Notes: generated by a model from the letters alone, not told the origin. 64,000 nucleotides of DNA from an uncultured Odoribacter sp. (GCA_910578985.1 CAJTSF010000008.1:31513-95512); one strand, 5' to 3'. Numbered from the stretch's first letter, positions 1 to 8,959 are shown. Program-made: numbers and translations.

Positions 1-546
1 CGGCGGTTGGTGACCGTGTTGCGGCTGGCGATTCCTTACTCCGGGCTGATTGTCACCGCCCGCGAACGTGCCGACTTGCGGCGGGAAATCATCCGTTACG
101 GGTGTACCCAAACGGATGCTTCGACGAAAATCGGTATCGGCGCCTATTCCGAAAAGAAACGGCAGGGCGAGAATGCCGACAAGGTGCAGTTCACCCTCGG
201 CGACGAGCGTTCGCTGGATGAGGTGGTGCGGGAGCTGGCGCAGGACGGCTTCATCACCTCTTTCTGTACGGCGGGCTACCGTTGCGGCCGTACCGGCGAT
301 AAAATCATGAGCCTTTTGGAAAAGGGGGTCGAGGGGCGCTTCTGCAAGCTCAATGCGGTGCTGACTTTCCGCGAATACCTCAACGATTACGCCTCCCCGG
401 CAACCCGCCGCATCGGCGAGGAGTTGATACGGCGGGAATTGGATGAGATCGAGCGGACGCCTTTCTTCACGGAAAAGAGGCTGCTGCCGACGTTCCGCTC
501 CTATTACGAGCGTATCGCGGCGGGGGAGAGAGACCTATATATGTAG
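1..546 (+). CDS. hydG: HydG, [FeFe]-hydrogenase H-cluster radical-SAM maturase (C-terminal part)
   Basis: Open at the left edge; the reading frame enters at base 1, so the start lies outside the window. HydG cleaves tyrosine to supply the CO and CN ligands of the [FeFe]-hydrogenase H-cluster. The recognisable part is the HydG C-terminus: the segment RLAIPYSGLIVTARE, the FCTAGYRCGRTG stretch, and RFCKLNAVLTFREYL with the following DYAS. The HydG-specific auxiliary cluster motif is CX2CX22C. Here the first and third cysteines are in register but the second is Gly (C-T-A-G), with an extra Cys three residues later. HydG rather than ThiH is favoured by this C-terminal region. HydE and HydF are not visible. 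The next gene, ridA, has its own promoter. Confidence 0.85.
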   Translation, partial: RRLVTVLRLAIPYSGLIVTARERADLRREIIRYGCTQTDASTKIGIGAYSEKKRQGENADKVQFTLGDERSLDEVVRELAQDGFITSFCTAGYRCGRTGDKIMSLLEKGVEGRFCKLNAVLTFREYLNDYASPATRRIGEELIRRELDEIERTPFFTEKRLLPTFRSYYERIAAGERDLYM

Positions 547-609
547 GCGAAAGAATGTTAAAAAACACCTTTCGCCCGGCAACCGTTCCGCAGATAACGT
601 TTCATTTTG

Positions 610-617
610 TAAATTTG
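610..617 (+). promoter_or_regulatory. -7 box upstream of ridA
   Basis: TAAATTTG is an exact match to the Bacteroidota -7 consensus TAnnTTTG. It lies 42 bp before the ridA ATG. No good TTTG -33 box is seen at the expected spacing. Confidence 0.5.
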
Positions 618-659
618 CGGGGACAAAACGAGAATGTATTGTAATTTAAATATGGTATT

Positions 660-1037
660 ATGAAAAAAGTAATCAATTCACCGAAAGCACCGAAAGCCAT
701 CGGTCCTTACAGTCAGGCCATCGAAGCCAATGGAACCCTCTACATCAGCGGACAGTTACCCGTGGATGTGAACACCGGCAAATTCGTCGAAGGAGGCATC
801 AAGGAGCAGACCGAGCAGTCGCTCAAGAACATCGGTTATATCCTCGAGGAGGCAGGGCTGGCTTATGCGAACGTGGTGAAGACCACCTGCCTGTTGAGCG
901 ACATTGCGAATTTTGCCGCCATGAACGAGGTGTATGCGAAGTATTTCACCGGAGAGTGCCCCGCCCGCGCGGCATTTGCCGTGAAGGACCTGCCTCTCGG
1001 CGCTTTGGTTGAAATCGAGGTGGTCGCTGTAAAATAA
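660..1037 (+). CDS. ridA: RidA family reactive enamine/imine deaminase
   Basis: At 125 residues this is the full length of RidA (YjgF/YER057c/UK114). The family is cytosolic and trimeric and hydrolyses reactive 2-aminoacrylate-type enamines released by PLP enzymes. Family marks seen are the N-terminal SPKAPKAIGPYSQA, LYISGQLPVD in the first third, and the C-terminal CPARAAFAVKDLPLGALVEIE, which holds the active-site Arg. It has its own -7 box, and its stop codon overlaps the ATG of the next gene (TAATG), so it is probably co-transcribed and translationally coupled with the pseudouridine synthase. Confidence 0.95.
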   Translation: MKKVINSPKAPKAIGPYSQAIEANGTLYISGQLPVDVNTGKFVEGGIKEQTEQSLKNIGYILEEAGLAYANVVKTTCLLSDIANFAAMNEVYAKYFTGECPARAAFAVKDLPLGALVEIEVVAVK

Positions 1038-2668
1038 TGTCTGAAAAGCATACTGTTTTTCATTTGATGCGTGTCGGCAACTGTAAGTTGCCGACACGTT
1101 TTACATACCCTTTTCACTATACGCCCCATCCGCTTGCCGTGCAGGCGGCGGAAGAGTTGCAGGCGTATCTGCGTTCGCGGGGGGAGTGGGCGGAGGAGTT
1201 GCAGGGAGGGAAGATGTTCGGCGTGCTGGTGGTACGGACGGATGAGGGGGAGGTGGGTTTTCTGGCGGCGTTCTCCGGGATGCTGGCTGGAAGCAACCGG
1301 CAGGAGTATTTCGTGCCTCCGGTGTACGACCTCCAGGCGCCCGGCGGTTTCTTCCGGGAGGAGGAGACGCGCATTTCCGCCTTGAACCGCCGTATCGCGG
1401 AACTGGAGGAGACGCCTGCCTATCTCTACGCCCGGCAAGCCTTGGAGGAGGAGCAGCGCCTTGCCCGCCTTGCCGTTGGCACTATGAAGATGCGGATGCA
1501 GCGCGACAAGATGTGCCGCGACCTGCGGCGTGCCGCCTCTCCTTCTGCCGAAGAGCTGGAGCGCCTGACACAGGAGAGTCGGCACGCGAAAGCCGAGTTG
1601 CGTCGCTTGCGCGCTTCGTGCGAGGAACGCGTCGCTGCGGCGCAGGCGAAAGTAGATGCTTGGCGGGCGGATATCGACCGCCTCCGGGAGGAGCGGCGCA
1701 CTCGTTCCGCCGCCCTGCAACGCCGCCTGTTCGAACAATTCCGCATCGGCAATTTCTGCGGGGAGACGAAGGACCTCTTTACCTTGTTCCGCGAGGCGGG
1801 GCGTGATGCTCCTCCTGCGGGAGCCGGGGAGTGTGCCGCCCCTCGTTTGCTTCAATATGCGTTGTTGCAGGGGTGGCATCCGGTGGCGATGGCGGAGTTT
1901 TGGTGGGGTGATTCGCCCCGCGCCGAGTTGCGCCGCCACTTGCATTATTATCCCGCCTGCCGTTCCAAGTGCGAGCCTATCCTGCGGCACATGCTGCTGG
2001 GGTTGGAGGTCGAGCCGAATCCTTTGGCGCATCCGCTTGCCGCGGATGCCCCGGAGGTATTGTGGGAAGATGACGCCCTCGTCGTGCTCGGCAAGCCTGC
2101 AGGAATGCTTTCCGTGCCGGGGAAAGGGAAGATTCCTTCCGTGACCTCATGGTTGGAGGGGCGTTATGGCGGCGGGAACGGTTTCCCTTTGCCGGTGCAT
2201 CGCCTTGACATGGCGACGTCCGGCATCCTGGTCGCCGCCAAAACCCGCGAGGCTTACCTCGGGCTTCAGGCGCAGTTTGCCGCCCGGAGCGTGGAGAAAC
2301 GTTATATCGCCCTGCTGGACGGGGTGGTCGCGGATGATGAAGGAGTCATCGACCTTCCCCTCTGCCTCGACCCTGCGGACCGTCCCCGGCAGATGGTCAG
2401 CGAAACCTACGGGAAGCCCGCCGTCACCCGTTTCCGGGTGCTCGAGCGTGCGGAGGAGCGTACCCGCATCGCTTTTTATCCTCTCACGGGGCGTACCCAC
2501 CAGTTGCGTGTCCATGCCGCCCATCCCCGCGGGCTGGATGCCCCCATCCTCGGCGATACCTTGTACGGGCGTCCGGCGGACCGCCTTTATCTGCATGCCG
2601 AATATGTGGCTTTCATCCATCCCGTCACCGGGAAGCCCGTCCGTATCGAATATCCGGCAAAGTTTTGA
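1037..2668 (+). CDS. RluA family pseudouridine synthase with long N-terminal extension
   Basis: 543 residues. The last ~220 form an RluA-type catalytic domain: LGKPAGMLSVPGKG, the HRLDMATSG motif with the catalytic Asp, and the C-terminal LTGRTHQLRVHA. It should convert uridine to pseudouridine in rRNA or tRNA. Residues 1-320 are an extension unlike short RluA/RluD enzymes. It contains an Arg/Glu-rich predicted coiled coil (about 120-240) and the Cys-containing segment YYPACRSKCEPIL just before the catalytic part. I recall similar long forms in Bacteroidota. The start codon overlaps the ridA stop. The RNA target cannot be assigned from sequence. Confidence 0.9.
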   Translation: MSEKHTVFHLMRVGNCKLPTRFTYPFHYTPHPLAVQAAEELQAYLRSRGEWAEELQGGKMFGVLVVRTDEGEVGFLAAFSGMLAGSNRQEYFVPPVYDLQAPGGFFREEETRISALNRRIAELEETPAYLYARQALEEEQRLARLAVGTMKMRMQRDKMCRDLRRAASPSAEELERLTQESRHAKAELRRLRASCEERVAAAQAKVDAWRADIDRLREERRTRSAALQRRLFEQFRIGNFCGETKDLFTLFREAGRDAPPAGAGECAAPRLLQYALLQGWHPVAMAEFWWGDSPRAELRRHLHYYPACRSKCEPILRHMLLGLEVEPNPLAHPLAADAPEVLWEDDALVVLGKPAGMLSVPGKGKIPSVTSWLEGRYGGGNGFPLPVHRLDMATSGILVAAKTREAYLGLQAQFAARSVEKRYIALLDGVVADDEGVIDLPLCLDPADRPRQMVSETYGKPAVTRFRVLERAEERTRIAFYPLTGRTHQLRVHAAHPRGLDAPILGDTLYGRPADRLYLHAEYVAFIHPVTGKPVRIEYPAKF

Positions 2669-2695
2669 TTTTTTTTCCGCTTTTTTGTAACTTTA
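2664..2695 (+). promoter_or_regulatory. Promoter of rubrerythrin
   Basis: TTTG at 2664-2667, a 20-bp spacer, then TAACTTTA at 2688-2695 (seven of eight matches to TAnnTTTG). The -33 box overlaps the stop codon of the upstream gene. The 5' UTR would be about 45 nt. Confidence 0.5.
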
Positions 2696-2744
2696 CCATG
2701 TGGGGGGACGTACAACTACCCAGAAACCTTAAAAAACAATAGCC

Positions 2745-3317
2745 ATGAAATTGAAAGGAACCAAAACAGAACAGAATTTGTTGAAAGCATTTGCCGGCGA
2801 AGGTCAGGCACGCAACCGTTACACCTATTTCGCCAGCGTGGCGAAGAAGGAAGGATACGAACAGATTTCCGGTGTATTTTTGGAGACAGCCGACCAGGAA
2901 AAGGAACACGCCAAACGTTTCTTCAAATACCTGGAAGGCGGGATGGTGGAGATCACCGCGACCTATCCTGCCGGCGTCATCGGAACCACGGCGGAGAACC
3001 TCCGCGAAGCTGCCGAAGGCGAGCATGAGGAGAGCGAGGTGTTGTATCCGGAATTTGCCCGGATAGCCGAGGAAGAAGGATTCCCGCAGATTGCCAAGAC
3101 CTTCCGCGAAGTGTCCGAAGCGGAGCAGGAGCATGAAGCACGCTACCGTATCCTCCTCAAGCGCGTGGAGGAAGACAAAGTCTTCGAGCGGGATGAGGAA
3201 ATCGAATGGCAGTGCCGGAATTGCGGTTACGTGCACAAAGGACGCAAGGCGCCGAAGAAGTGCCCGTCATGCGACCATCCGCAGGCTTACTTCGAACCGA
3301 AGAAGAACAATTATTAA
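2745..3317 (+). CDS. rbr: Rubrerythrin
   Basis: 190 residues, the usual length. The N-terminal ferritin-like diiron domain (about 1-145) carries the expected Glu/His ligand runs (EGQARNRY, ETADQEKEHAKRF, EGEHEESEV, SEAEQEHEARY). A C-terminal rubredoxin-like domain has two CxxC pairs (CRNCGY and CPSCDHPQ) that bind one iron. Rubrerythrin is a cytosolic peroxidase that protects anaerobes from hydrogen peroxide. It appears monocistronic: its own promoter lies upstream and a strong hairpin terminator follows. Confidence 0.97.
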   Translation: MKLKGTKTEQNLLKAFAGEGQARNRYTYFASVAKKEGYEQISGVFLETADQEKEHAKRFFKYLEGGMVEITATYPAGVIGTTAENLREAAEGEHEESEVLYPEFARIAEEEGFPQIAKTFREVSEAEQEHEARYRILLKRVEEDKVFERDEEIEWQCRNCGYVHKGRKAPKKCPSCDHPQAYFEPKKNNY

Positions 3318-3332
3318 CGGGACATGCTGTAT

Positions 3333-3367
3333 AAAAATCCTCCTGCCGCCAGGCAGGAGGATTTTTT
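3333..3367 (+). terminator. Rho-independent terminator after rubrerythrin
   Basis: A perfect 15-bp stem (3333-3347 with 3352-3366), loop GCCA, with the 3' arm ending in a run of T. Confidence 0.9.
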
Positions 3368-3511
3368 TGATGTATAGAGCACTTGATCTACTTTTTCTTT
3401 CCCGATGGAGGTGCTCCAATCTCTTCATAGTCATGGAATTTTTGTTTTGTTTTCGTTTGCAAGTTAGGAAACTTTCTCTCCCTTTTATGCGGTATCCCGG
3501 ATTTTTTCTTT

Positions 3512-3519
3512 TACTTTTG
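3512..3519 (+). promoter_or_regulatory. -7 box upstream of the MFS transporter
   Basis: TACTTTTG matches TAnnTTTG exactly, 39 bp before the ATG. There is no clear -33 box. The rest of the 191-bp gap after the terminator (3368-3511) holds nothing recognisable. Confidence 0.4.
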
Positions 3520-3558
3520 GGGCTGTTTGAACTTATAAACCAAAATAAATAAAAAATC

Positions 3559-5220
3559 ATGACAGAAAAGATTCAACTGACGTTGCGCGACTCGAAAGCC
3601 GCACGTTGGACAGTACTGTTGCTTTTGGCTTTCGCCATGTTTTGTTCCTACATTTTTATGGACATCCTTTCACCCATCAAAGACTTGATGCAATCCACCC
3701 GCGGCTGGGATTCGACGGCGTTCGGGACGATGCAGGGGTCGGAGACTTTCTTGAATGTCTTCGTCTTTTTCCTGATTTTCGCGGGTATCATCCTGGACAA
3801 GATGGGGGTACGTTTCACTGCCATTCTTTCCGGCGTGGTGATGCTGGTGGGTGCCAGCCTGAACTGGTATGCGGTGACGACCGCTTTTCAGGGGAGCGCT
3901 TTGGAAGCGTGGTTCAACAACAACCTGAACTACATTCCCGGTTTCGATGAATTGGGGATTTCCCCTTTCTACCGCGGCATGCCTGCCTCCGCCAAGTTTG
4001 CGGCTGTGGGTTTCATGATATTCGGTTGCGGCGTGGAAATGGCGGGTATCACGGTTTCCCGCGGCATCGTCAAATGGTTCAAGGGGCGTGAGATGGCACT
4101 GGCGATGGGGTCCGAGATGGCGCTGGCGCGTCTGGGAGTTGCCACCTGCATGATTTTCTCTCCGGTGTTTGCCAAACTGGGCGGGCACATCGACGTTTCC
4201 CGTTCGGTGGCTTTCGGCGTCATCCTGCTGTTGATTGCATTGATTATGTTCATCGTTTACTTCTTCATGGATAAGAAACTGGATGCCCAGACCGGCGAGG
4301 CGGAAGAGAAAGACGATCCTTTCAAAATCAGCGACCTGGGGAAAATCCTTTCCAGCAGCGGCTTCTGGTTGGTGGCTCTGCTTTGCGTGCTTTATTATTC
4401 CGCCATCTTCCCGTTCCAGAAATATGCGGTGAACATGTTGCAGTGCAACCTGACCTTTACCACGGTCGATCCCGATTCTTTCTGGGCGACCAACACGGTG
4501 ACCGTCATCCAGTATTGCATCATGCTGGTGGTTGCCGCCGCTGCGTTTGCCAGCAACTTCTCGCAAACCAAGAACATGAAATACGGCTTGCTGGCACTGG
4601 CTGTGGTGGCGCTGGTCGTATTCTGCTATATGGGTTACATGCGCCAGAGCGCGGAAACGGTGTTCGCCGTGTTCCCGTTGCTTGCCGTGGGCATCACCCC
4701 GATTTTGGGTAACTATGTGGACCACAAAGGAAAGGCGGCTTCCATGCTTGTCATCGGGTCCGTATTGTTGATCCTGTGCCACCTCACGTTTGCTTTCGTA
4801 TTGCCCGCTTTCGAGGGGAATGCCGTGGGAGGCGTGATTGTCGCCTATCTGACGATTCTCGTTCTCGGAGCCAGTTTCTCTCTGGTGCCGGCTTCCCTGT
4901 GGCCCAGCGTGCCGAAGCTTGTGGACGCCAAAATCATCGGTAGTGCCTACGCGCTCATTTTCTGGATTCAGAATATCGGCTTGTGGCTTTTCCCGCTGCT
5001 CATCGGCAAGGTGTTGGACAAGACCAACCCGCAGCTCGTCGCCCAATTGCGGGAGGGAACGATTACTCCGGAGGAGGCTGCCATCTCCTATAATTACACG
5101 GCGCCGCTGGTAATGCTGGCTTGTCTGGGTGTGGCTGCCCTGATTTTGGGATTCGTGTTGAAAGTCGTGGACAAGAAGAAGGGACTCGGACTGGAATTGC
5201 CGAATATCCAGAAAGACTGA
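3559..5220 (+). CDS. Major facilitator superfamily transporter
   Basis: 553 residues with about 12 hydrophobic membrane segments, starting at WTVLLLLAFAMFCSYIFM. The MFS-type loop-2/3 motif is visible as GIILDKMGVRFTAILSG, and a second loop as SRGIVKWFKGREMALAMGSE. A soluble, acidic central loop (GEAEEKDDPFK) separates the two six-helix halves. The length and the long second loop resemble MFSD1-like carriers of Bacteroidota. The substrate cannot be read from sequence. It is transcribed alone, with a -7 box upstream and a hairpin terminator downstream. Confidence 0.85.
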   Translation: MTEKIQLTLRDSKAARWTVLLLLAFAMFCSYIFMDILSPIKDLMQSTRGWDSTAFGTMQGSETFLNVFVFFLIFAGIILDKMGVRFTAILSGVVMLVGASLNWYAVTTAFQGSALEAWFNNNLNYIPGFDELGISPFYRGMPASAKFAAVGFMIFGCGVEMAGITVSRGIVKWFKGREMALAMGSEMALARLGVATCMIFSPVFAKLGGHIDVSRSVAFGVILLLIALIMFIVYFFMDKKLDAQTGEAEEKDDPFKISDLGKILSSSGFWLVALLCVLYYSAIFPFQKYAVNMLQCNLTFTTVDPDSFWATNTVTVIQYCIMLVVAAAAFASNFSQTKNMKYGLLALAVVALVVFCYMGYMRQSAETVFAVFPLLAVGITPILGNYVDHKGKAASMLVIGSVLLILCHLTFAFVLPAFEGNAVGGVIVAYLTILVLGASFSLVPASLWPSVPKLVDAKIIGSAYALIFWIQNIGLWLFPLLIGKVLDKTNPQLVAQLREGTITPEEAAISYNYTAPLVMLACLGVAALILGFVLKVVDKKKGLGLELPNIQKD

Positions 5221-5242
5221 ACCGGCTTGGTTGATATTTGCT

Positions 5243-5298
5243 AAAGATGTCCTCCCGAAAGTTTCATTTGGAGCTTTTGGGGGGCATCTTTGTTTTTT
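5243..5298 (+). terminator. Terminator after the MFS gene
   Basis: AAAGATG at 5243-5249 pairs with CATCTTT at 5285-5291, with further C/G-rich pairing inside, followed by TTTTTT. It overlaps the promoter of the next gene. Confidence 0.7.
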
Positions 5299-5307
5299 GT
5301 AGTTTTG
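5276..5307 (+). promoter_or_regulatory. Promoter of the nitronate monooxygenase-like gene
   Basis: TTTG at 5276-5279, a 20-bp spacer and TAGTTTTG at 5300-5307 form a near-ideal Bacteroidota promoter. It lies inside the 3' half of the preceding terminator hairpin, so the two signals share DNA. Confidence 0.6.
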
Positions 5308-5331
5308 TGGAAAAGTTAAAAAGAAAGTACG

Positions 5332-6297
5332 ATGAAAAACAGGATTACGGAATTGTTCGGCATCCGCTACCCGGTGGTATCGGGCGGCATGGTATGGTGC
5401 AGCGGCTGGCGGCTGGCGTCGGCGGTCAGTAATTGCGGCGGGCTCGGCTTGCTGGGGGCGGGTTCGATGCACCCCGATACGTTGCGGGAGCACATCCGCC
5501 GCATGAAGGAGGCGACGGATAAACCGTGGGGCGTGAACGTGCCTTTGTTGTATCCGGAGATGGAGGCGTTGATGGGCATACTGGTGGAGGAGGGGGTGAA
5601 GGTGGTGTTCACGTCGGCGGGCAGTCCGAAGAAATGGACGCCTTTCCTGAAAGGGCACGGGATGAAGGTCGCGCATGTGGTGAGCAGTGCGGCGTTCGCC
5701 TTGAAGTGCGAGGAGGCGGGATGCGACGCCGTGGTGGCGGAGGGTTTCGAGGCGGGGGGACACAACGGGCGTGAGGAGACGACGACGATGGCGTTGATAC
5801 CGAATGTGGCGGCACAGTGCCGCCTGCCGTTGATTGCGGCGGGGGGCATCGCTTCGGGCAGGGCGATGCTGGCGGCGATGGTGCTCGGGGCGGACGGCGT
5901 GCAGATCGGCACGCGCTTTGCCGCCGCGCGGGAATCCTCGGCGCACGAGGCGTTCAAACGGAAGATACGGGAGACGCCGGAAGGGGGGACGATGCTGGTG
6001 TTGAAACAGCTGGCGCCGGCACGGCTCATCAAGAACGCCTTCTATGAGGAGGTGAAGGCGGCGGAGGAACGCGGGGCTTCGGCGGAGGAGATGAGGGAGC
6101 TGTTGGGCAAGGGGCGCGCGAAGGCGGGCATGTTCGAGGGCGACCTGGAACGGGGCGAGCTGGAAATCGGGCAGGCGGCGTCCATGCTGCGCCGGGAAGA
6201 GAGCGTCGAAGAGATTATGACAGACTTAGTGAAGGACTACCGGGAACGCCTGGAGGCGGATTACCGTTTGTCCGAAATGACAGGAGGAACTTTATGA
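5332..6297 (+). CDS. Nitronate monooxygenase / FabK-like NAD(P)H-dependent flavin oxidoreductase
   Basis: 321-residue TIM-barrel FMN protein of the 2-nitropropane dioxygenase/FabK family. Visible marks are IRYPVVSGGMVW at the N-terminus, the FMN-phosphate region EGFEAGGHNG, and IAAGGIASGRAM followed by LGADGVQIGTRF. Members oxidise nitronates or, as FabK, reduce enoyl-ACP; sequence alone does not decide, so the product name is generic. The stop overlaps the start of the first M16 peptidase (ATGA), giving a three-gene operon. Confidence 0.85.
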   Translation: MKNRITELFGIRYPVVSGGMVWCSGWRLASAVSNCGGLGLLGAGSMHPDTLREHIRRMKEATDKPWGVNVPLLYPEMEALMGILVEEGVKVVFTSAGSPKKWTPFLKGHGMKVAHVVSSAAFALKCEEAGCDAVVAEGFEAGGHNGREETTTMALIPNVAAQCRLPLIAAGGIASGRAMLAAMVLGADGVQIGTRFAAARESSAHEAFKRKIRETPEGGTMLVLKQLAPARLIKNAFYEEVKAAEERGASAEEMRELLGKGRAKAGMFEGDLERGELEIGQAASMLRREESVEEIMTDLVKDYRERLEADYRLSEMTGGTL

Positions 6298-7541
6298 TTC
6301 ACTATACGCGGCAGGTGCTGGACAACGGTTTGACGGTCCTCTGCCACACGGACCGCAGCACGCCGTTCGTTTCCGTCAATGTGCTTTACAAGGTGGGTTC
6401 GCGCAACGAGCATCCGGAGAAGACCGGTTTCGCGCATCTGTTCGAGCATCTCATGTTCGGCGGTTCCCGGAACGTCGAGGATTACGACCGCCATGTGCAG
6501 GCGGCGGGAGGGGACAGCAATGCCTACACCACGAACGACCTCACCAATTATTACATCACCATCCCTGCGGCGAACATCGAGACGGCGCTCTGGCTGGAGT
6601 CGGACCGCATGGCGGGGCTGAACTTCTCGCAGCATGCGCTGGATGTCCAGCGGCAGGTGGTCATCGAAGAGTTCAAGCAGCGCTACCTGAACATCCCCTA
6701 CGGGGATTTGTGGTTGAAACTGCGCCCGCTGGCATACCGCGAACATCCGTACCGGTGGGCGACCATCGGGGTGTCGCCGGAACACATCGAGCGGGCGCGC
6801 CTGGAGGACGTGGAAGAGTTCTTCCGGCGCTATTACGCGCCGGACAACGCGGTCATCGCCGTCAGCGGGAATATCGGGGAGGCGCGTGCCCTGGAGCTGG
6901 TGAAAAAGTGGTTCGGGGATATTCCCCCCGGCAGCCTGGAGCGTCCCGCGGTTCCGCAGGAGTCGGCGCAGCGGGAGGAGAGGCGTCTCGTCGTCGAGGG
7001 GAACGAGGTGCCTGCGGACGCCATTTACAAGGTGTTCCACATGGGTGCCCGGGCGAGTGCCGGGTTTTACGCGTGCGACGTGGTTTCGGACATCCTTTCC
7101 AACGGGCAGTCCGCCCGCCTCTATGTCAATCTGATGAAGAAAAGACGCCTTTTTTCGGGCATCGACGCCTATGTGACGGGCGACATGGATCCCGGGCTTT
7201 TCATCTTCAGCGGCAAGCTCTCCGAGGGGACGGACATCCGGGAGGCGGAGGAGGCGATCGACGAGGAAATCGCGAAGTTCATCCGCGACGGTGTCACCGA
7301 ACGGGAGGTGCAGAAAGTCATCAACAAAACGGAGGCGCGCATCTCCTACGGCGAAATCAATTACCAGAACAAGGCGAACAACCTCGCTTTCTTCGAGTTC
7401 CTCGGGGAGGTGGAACTGATTAATTCGGAGGGCGCGCGCTACCGTGCCGTCGGACCGGACGGGATCCGGGAGACCGCCCTGGACATTTTCCGGAAAGAGA
7501 ACAGTTCGACGTTGTATTACCTGAAAAAAGAAATGAAATGA
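6294..7541 (+). CDS. M16 family zinc peptidase (catalytic subunit)
   Basis: 415 residues. The inverted zinc motif HxxEH is present as HLFEH (residues 48-52), and further zinc-ligand Glu candidates occur about 75 residues later in QRQVVIEEFKQRY. This is the pitrilysin/processing-peptidase fold. There is no obvious signal peptide, so a cytosolic oligopeptidase is most likely. It overlaps both neighbours by 4 bp (ATGA each side). The next gene encodes a related protein without the metal motif, a layout typical of heterodimeric two-subunit M16B enzymes. Confidence 0.93.
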   Translation: MIHYTRQVLDNGLTVLCHTDRSTPFVSVNVLYKVGSRNEHPEKTGFAHLFEHLMFGGSRNVEDYDRHVQAAGGDSNAYTTNDLTNYYITIPAANIETALWLESDRMAGLNFSQHALDVQRQVVIEEFKQRYLNIPYGDLWLKLRPLAYREHPYRWATIGVSPEHIERARLEDVEEFFRRYYAPDNAVIAVSGNIGEARALELVKKWFGDIPPGSLERPAVPQESAQREERRLVVEGNEVPADAIYKVFHMGARASAGFYACDVVSDILSNGQSARLYVNLMKKRRLFSGIDAYVTGDMDPGLFIFSGKLSEGTDIREAEEAIDEEIAKFIRDGVTEREVQKVINKTEARISYGEINYQNKANNLAFFEFLGEVELINSEGARYRAVGPDGIRETALDIFRKENSSTLYYLKKEMK

Positions 7542-8815
7542 TACAGAGAGAGATTGCGCCGGTGTTGGCACCCCTGTCGGAACCGGCTTTGCTGCCTTAC
7601 CGGACCCTGACGCTGGACAACGGCGTGGAGGTCGTCTATATCCACGACTCCTCCCAGGAGGTGTTCAAGCTGGATGCCGTCTTTGAGGCGGGTGCCTACT
7701 ACCAGTCCCGCCCCCTCGTGGCATCCACCGCCATCAATATGCTCAATGAGGGCACCCGTTTCCATACGGCGGAGGAGATTGCGGACGTCTTTGATTTTTA
7801 CGGCGCCTATACGGATTACAACAGCGGTTTCAACAAATCCGAACTGAGCCTGATTGCCTTGACGAAATATGCCCGGGAGACCGTCTCCATGCTGGCGGAG
7901 ATGCTGACGGACAGCATCGTGCCCGAAAAGGAGCTGGAGATATTCCTCACCAACAAGCGCCAGGAGTTCCTGGTGGACAACGAAAAGACCTCCTACCTGG
8001 CGCGCAAGAAGTTTTCCGAAGTCTTTTTCGGCAGCACGCATCCCTATTCGAATGCGGTCACGGAGCAGGATTACCTGCAGGTGACTCCCGGGATGGTGCG
8101 GGAGTTCTACCGCCGCTACATCCATGCCCGTCGTTGCCGGGTCATGCTTTGCGGGAATGTCGGGGGGCAGGCGCTGGAGGCGGTGGCGGAGTGCTTCGGG
8201 CGCCTGCGCCGCCCGGACGGGGAATTTTGGAGAGGTCCGCAGCCTTTTGCTCCTGCGCCCGTGGGGCGTTACCACGTGGAAAAGGGCAACACCGTGCAGT
8301 CCAGCCTGCGCATCGGCAAGTCCGGCGTGCGGCTCGGCGAGGAGGACTACGCCGGGTTCATGCTGCTCAATGCCGTGCTCGGCGGCTATTTCGGTTCCCG
8401 CCTGATGTCCAACATCCGGGAGGATAAGGGCTACACTTACGGCATCAGCTCCTTCAACGTCTCCATGCCGCAGGGAAGCTATTGGTGCATCGCCACCGAC
8501 GTCCACAACGAATATGTCGGGGAGACCATCGAAGAGGTGTTCAAGGAAATCCGCCGACTCAAGGAGGAGCCGGTGGGAGAGGAGGAGCTGATGCTCGTGA
8601 AGAATTACCTGCACGGCGATTTATTGCGCGAGCTGGACGGCGTTTTCGCGCAATCCGATGCGTTGAAGCATAAATTGAACTACCACACCGACAACCGGAT
8701 TTATCTGGATTTAATCCGCCGCATCAAGGATTGCACGGCGGAGGACCTCCTGCGGCTTGCCGGCCGCTATTGGGATACGGAGGAAATGTATGTCGTGACA
8801 GCAGGAAAGGGGTGA
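7538..8815 (+). CDS. M16 family peptidase homologue lacking the zinc motif
   Basis: 425 residues with the M16 fold signatures (LDNGVEVVYIHDS near the N-terminus; LNAVLGGYFGSRLMSNIREDKGYTYG in two consecutive pieces in the C-half). Where HxxEH should stand it has INMLNEGT, so it cannot bind catalytic zinc in the usual way. It is probably the non-catalytic partner of the upstream M16 protein, shaping the closed chamber. The 4-bp overlap with that gene supports translational coupling and 1:1 production. Confidence 0.92.
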   Translation: MIQREIAPVLAPLSEPALLPYRTLTLDNGVEVVYIHDSSQEVFKLDAVFEAGAYYQSRPLVASTAINMLNEGTRFHTAEEIADVFDFYGAYTDYNSGFNKSELSLIALTKYARETVSMLAEMLTDSIVPEKELEIFLTNKRQEFLVDNEKTSYLARKKFSEVFFGSTHPYSNAVTEQDYLQVTPGMVREFYRRYIHARRCRVMLCGNVGGQALEAVAECFGRLRRPDGEFWRGPQPFAPAPVGRYHVEKGNTVQSSLRIGKSGVRLGEEDYAGFMLLNAVLGGYFGSRLMSNIREDKGYTYGISSFNVSMPQGSYWCIATDVHNEYVGETIEEVFKEIRRLKEEPVGEEELMLVKNYLHGDLLRELDGVFAQSDALKHKLNYHTDNRIYLDLIRRIKDCTAEDLLRLAGRYWDTEEMYVVTAGKG

Positions 8816-8927
8816 GGAAGGGGGGATTTCATGGGGTGCTCATGGTCTTCTCATGGACCAAATTCGGTGCTCCTTGGGCGCTCCTTCGCTGCAAAGCGCG
8901 CGGGGACCGTCTTTGTACCCAAAGAGA

Positions 8928-8959
8928 AAAGCAGGGGGACGCTTGCATCCCCCTGCTTT
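8928..8959 (-). terminator. Terminator for the minus-strand operon ending at 8991
   Basis: A perfect 12-bp stem (8928-8939 with 8948-8959) and 8-nt loop. On the minus strand it is followed by a T-rich stretch (TTTTCTCTTT), so it ends the long SusCD-type operon. It may also slow plus-strand transcription from the M16 operon. Confidence 0.75.

Noticed and set aside
3670..5946. 758-codon open frame on the minus strand
   Set aside because: It runs antisense through the MFS and flavin oxidoreductase genes. The product is His/Gln/Arg-rich without any domain, as expected for a shadow of GC-rich coding DNA.
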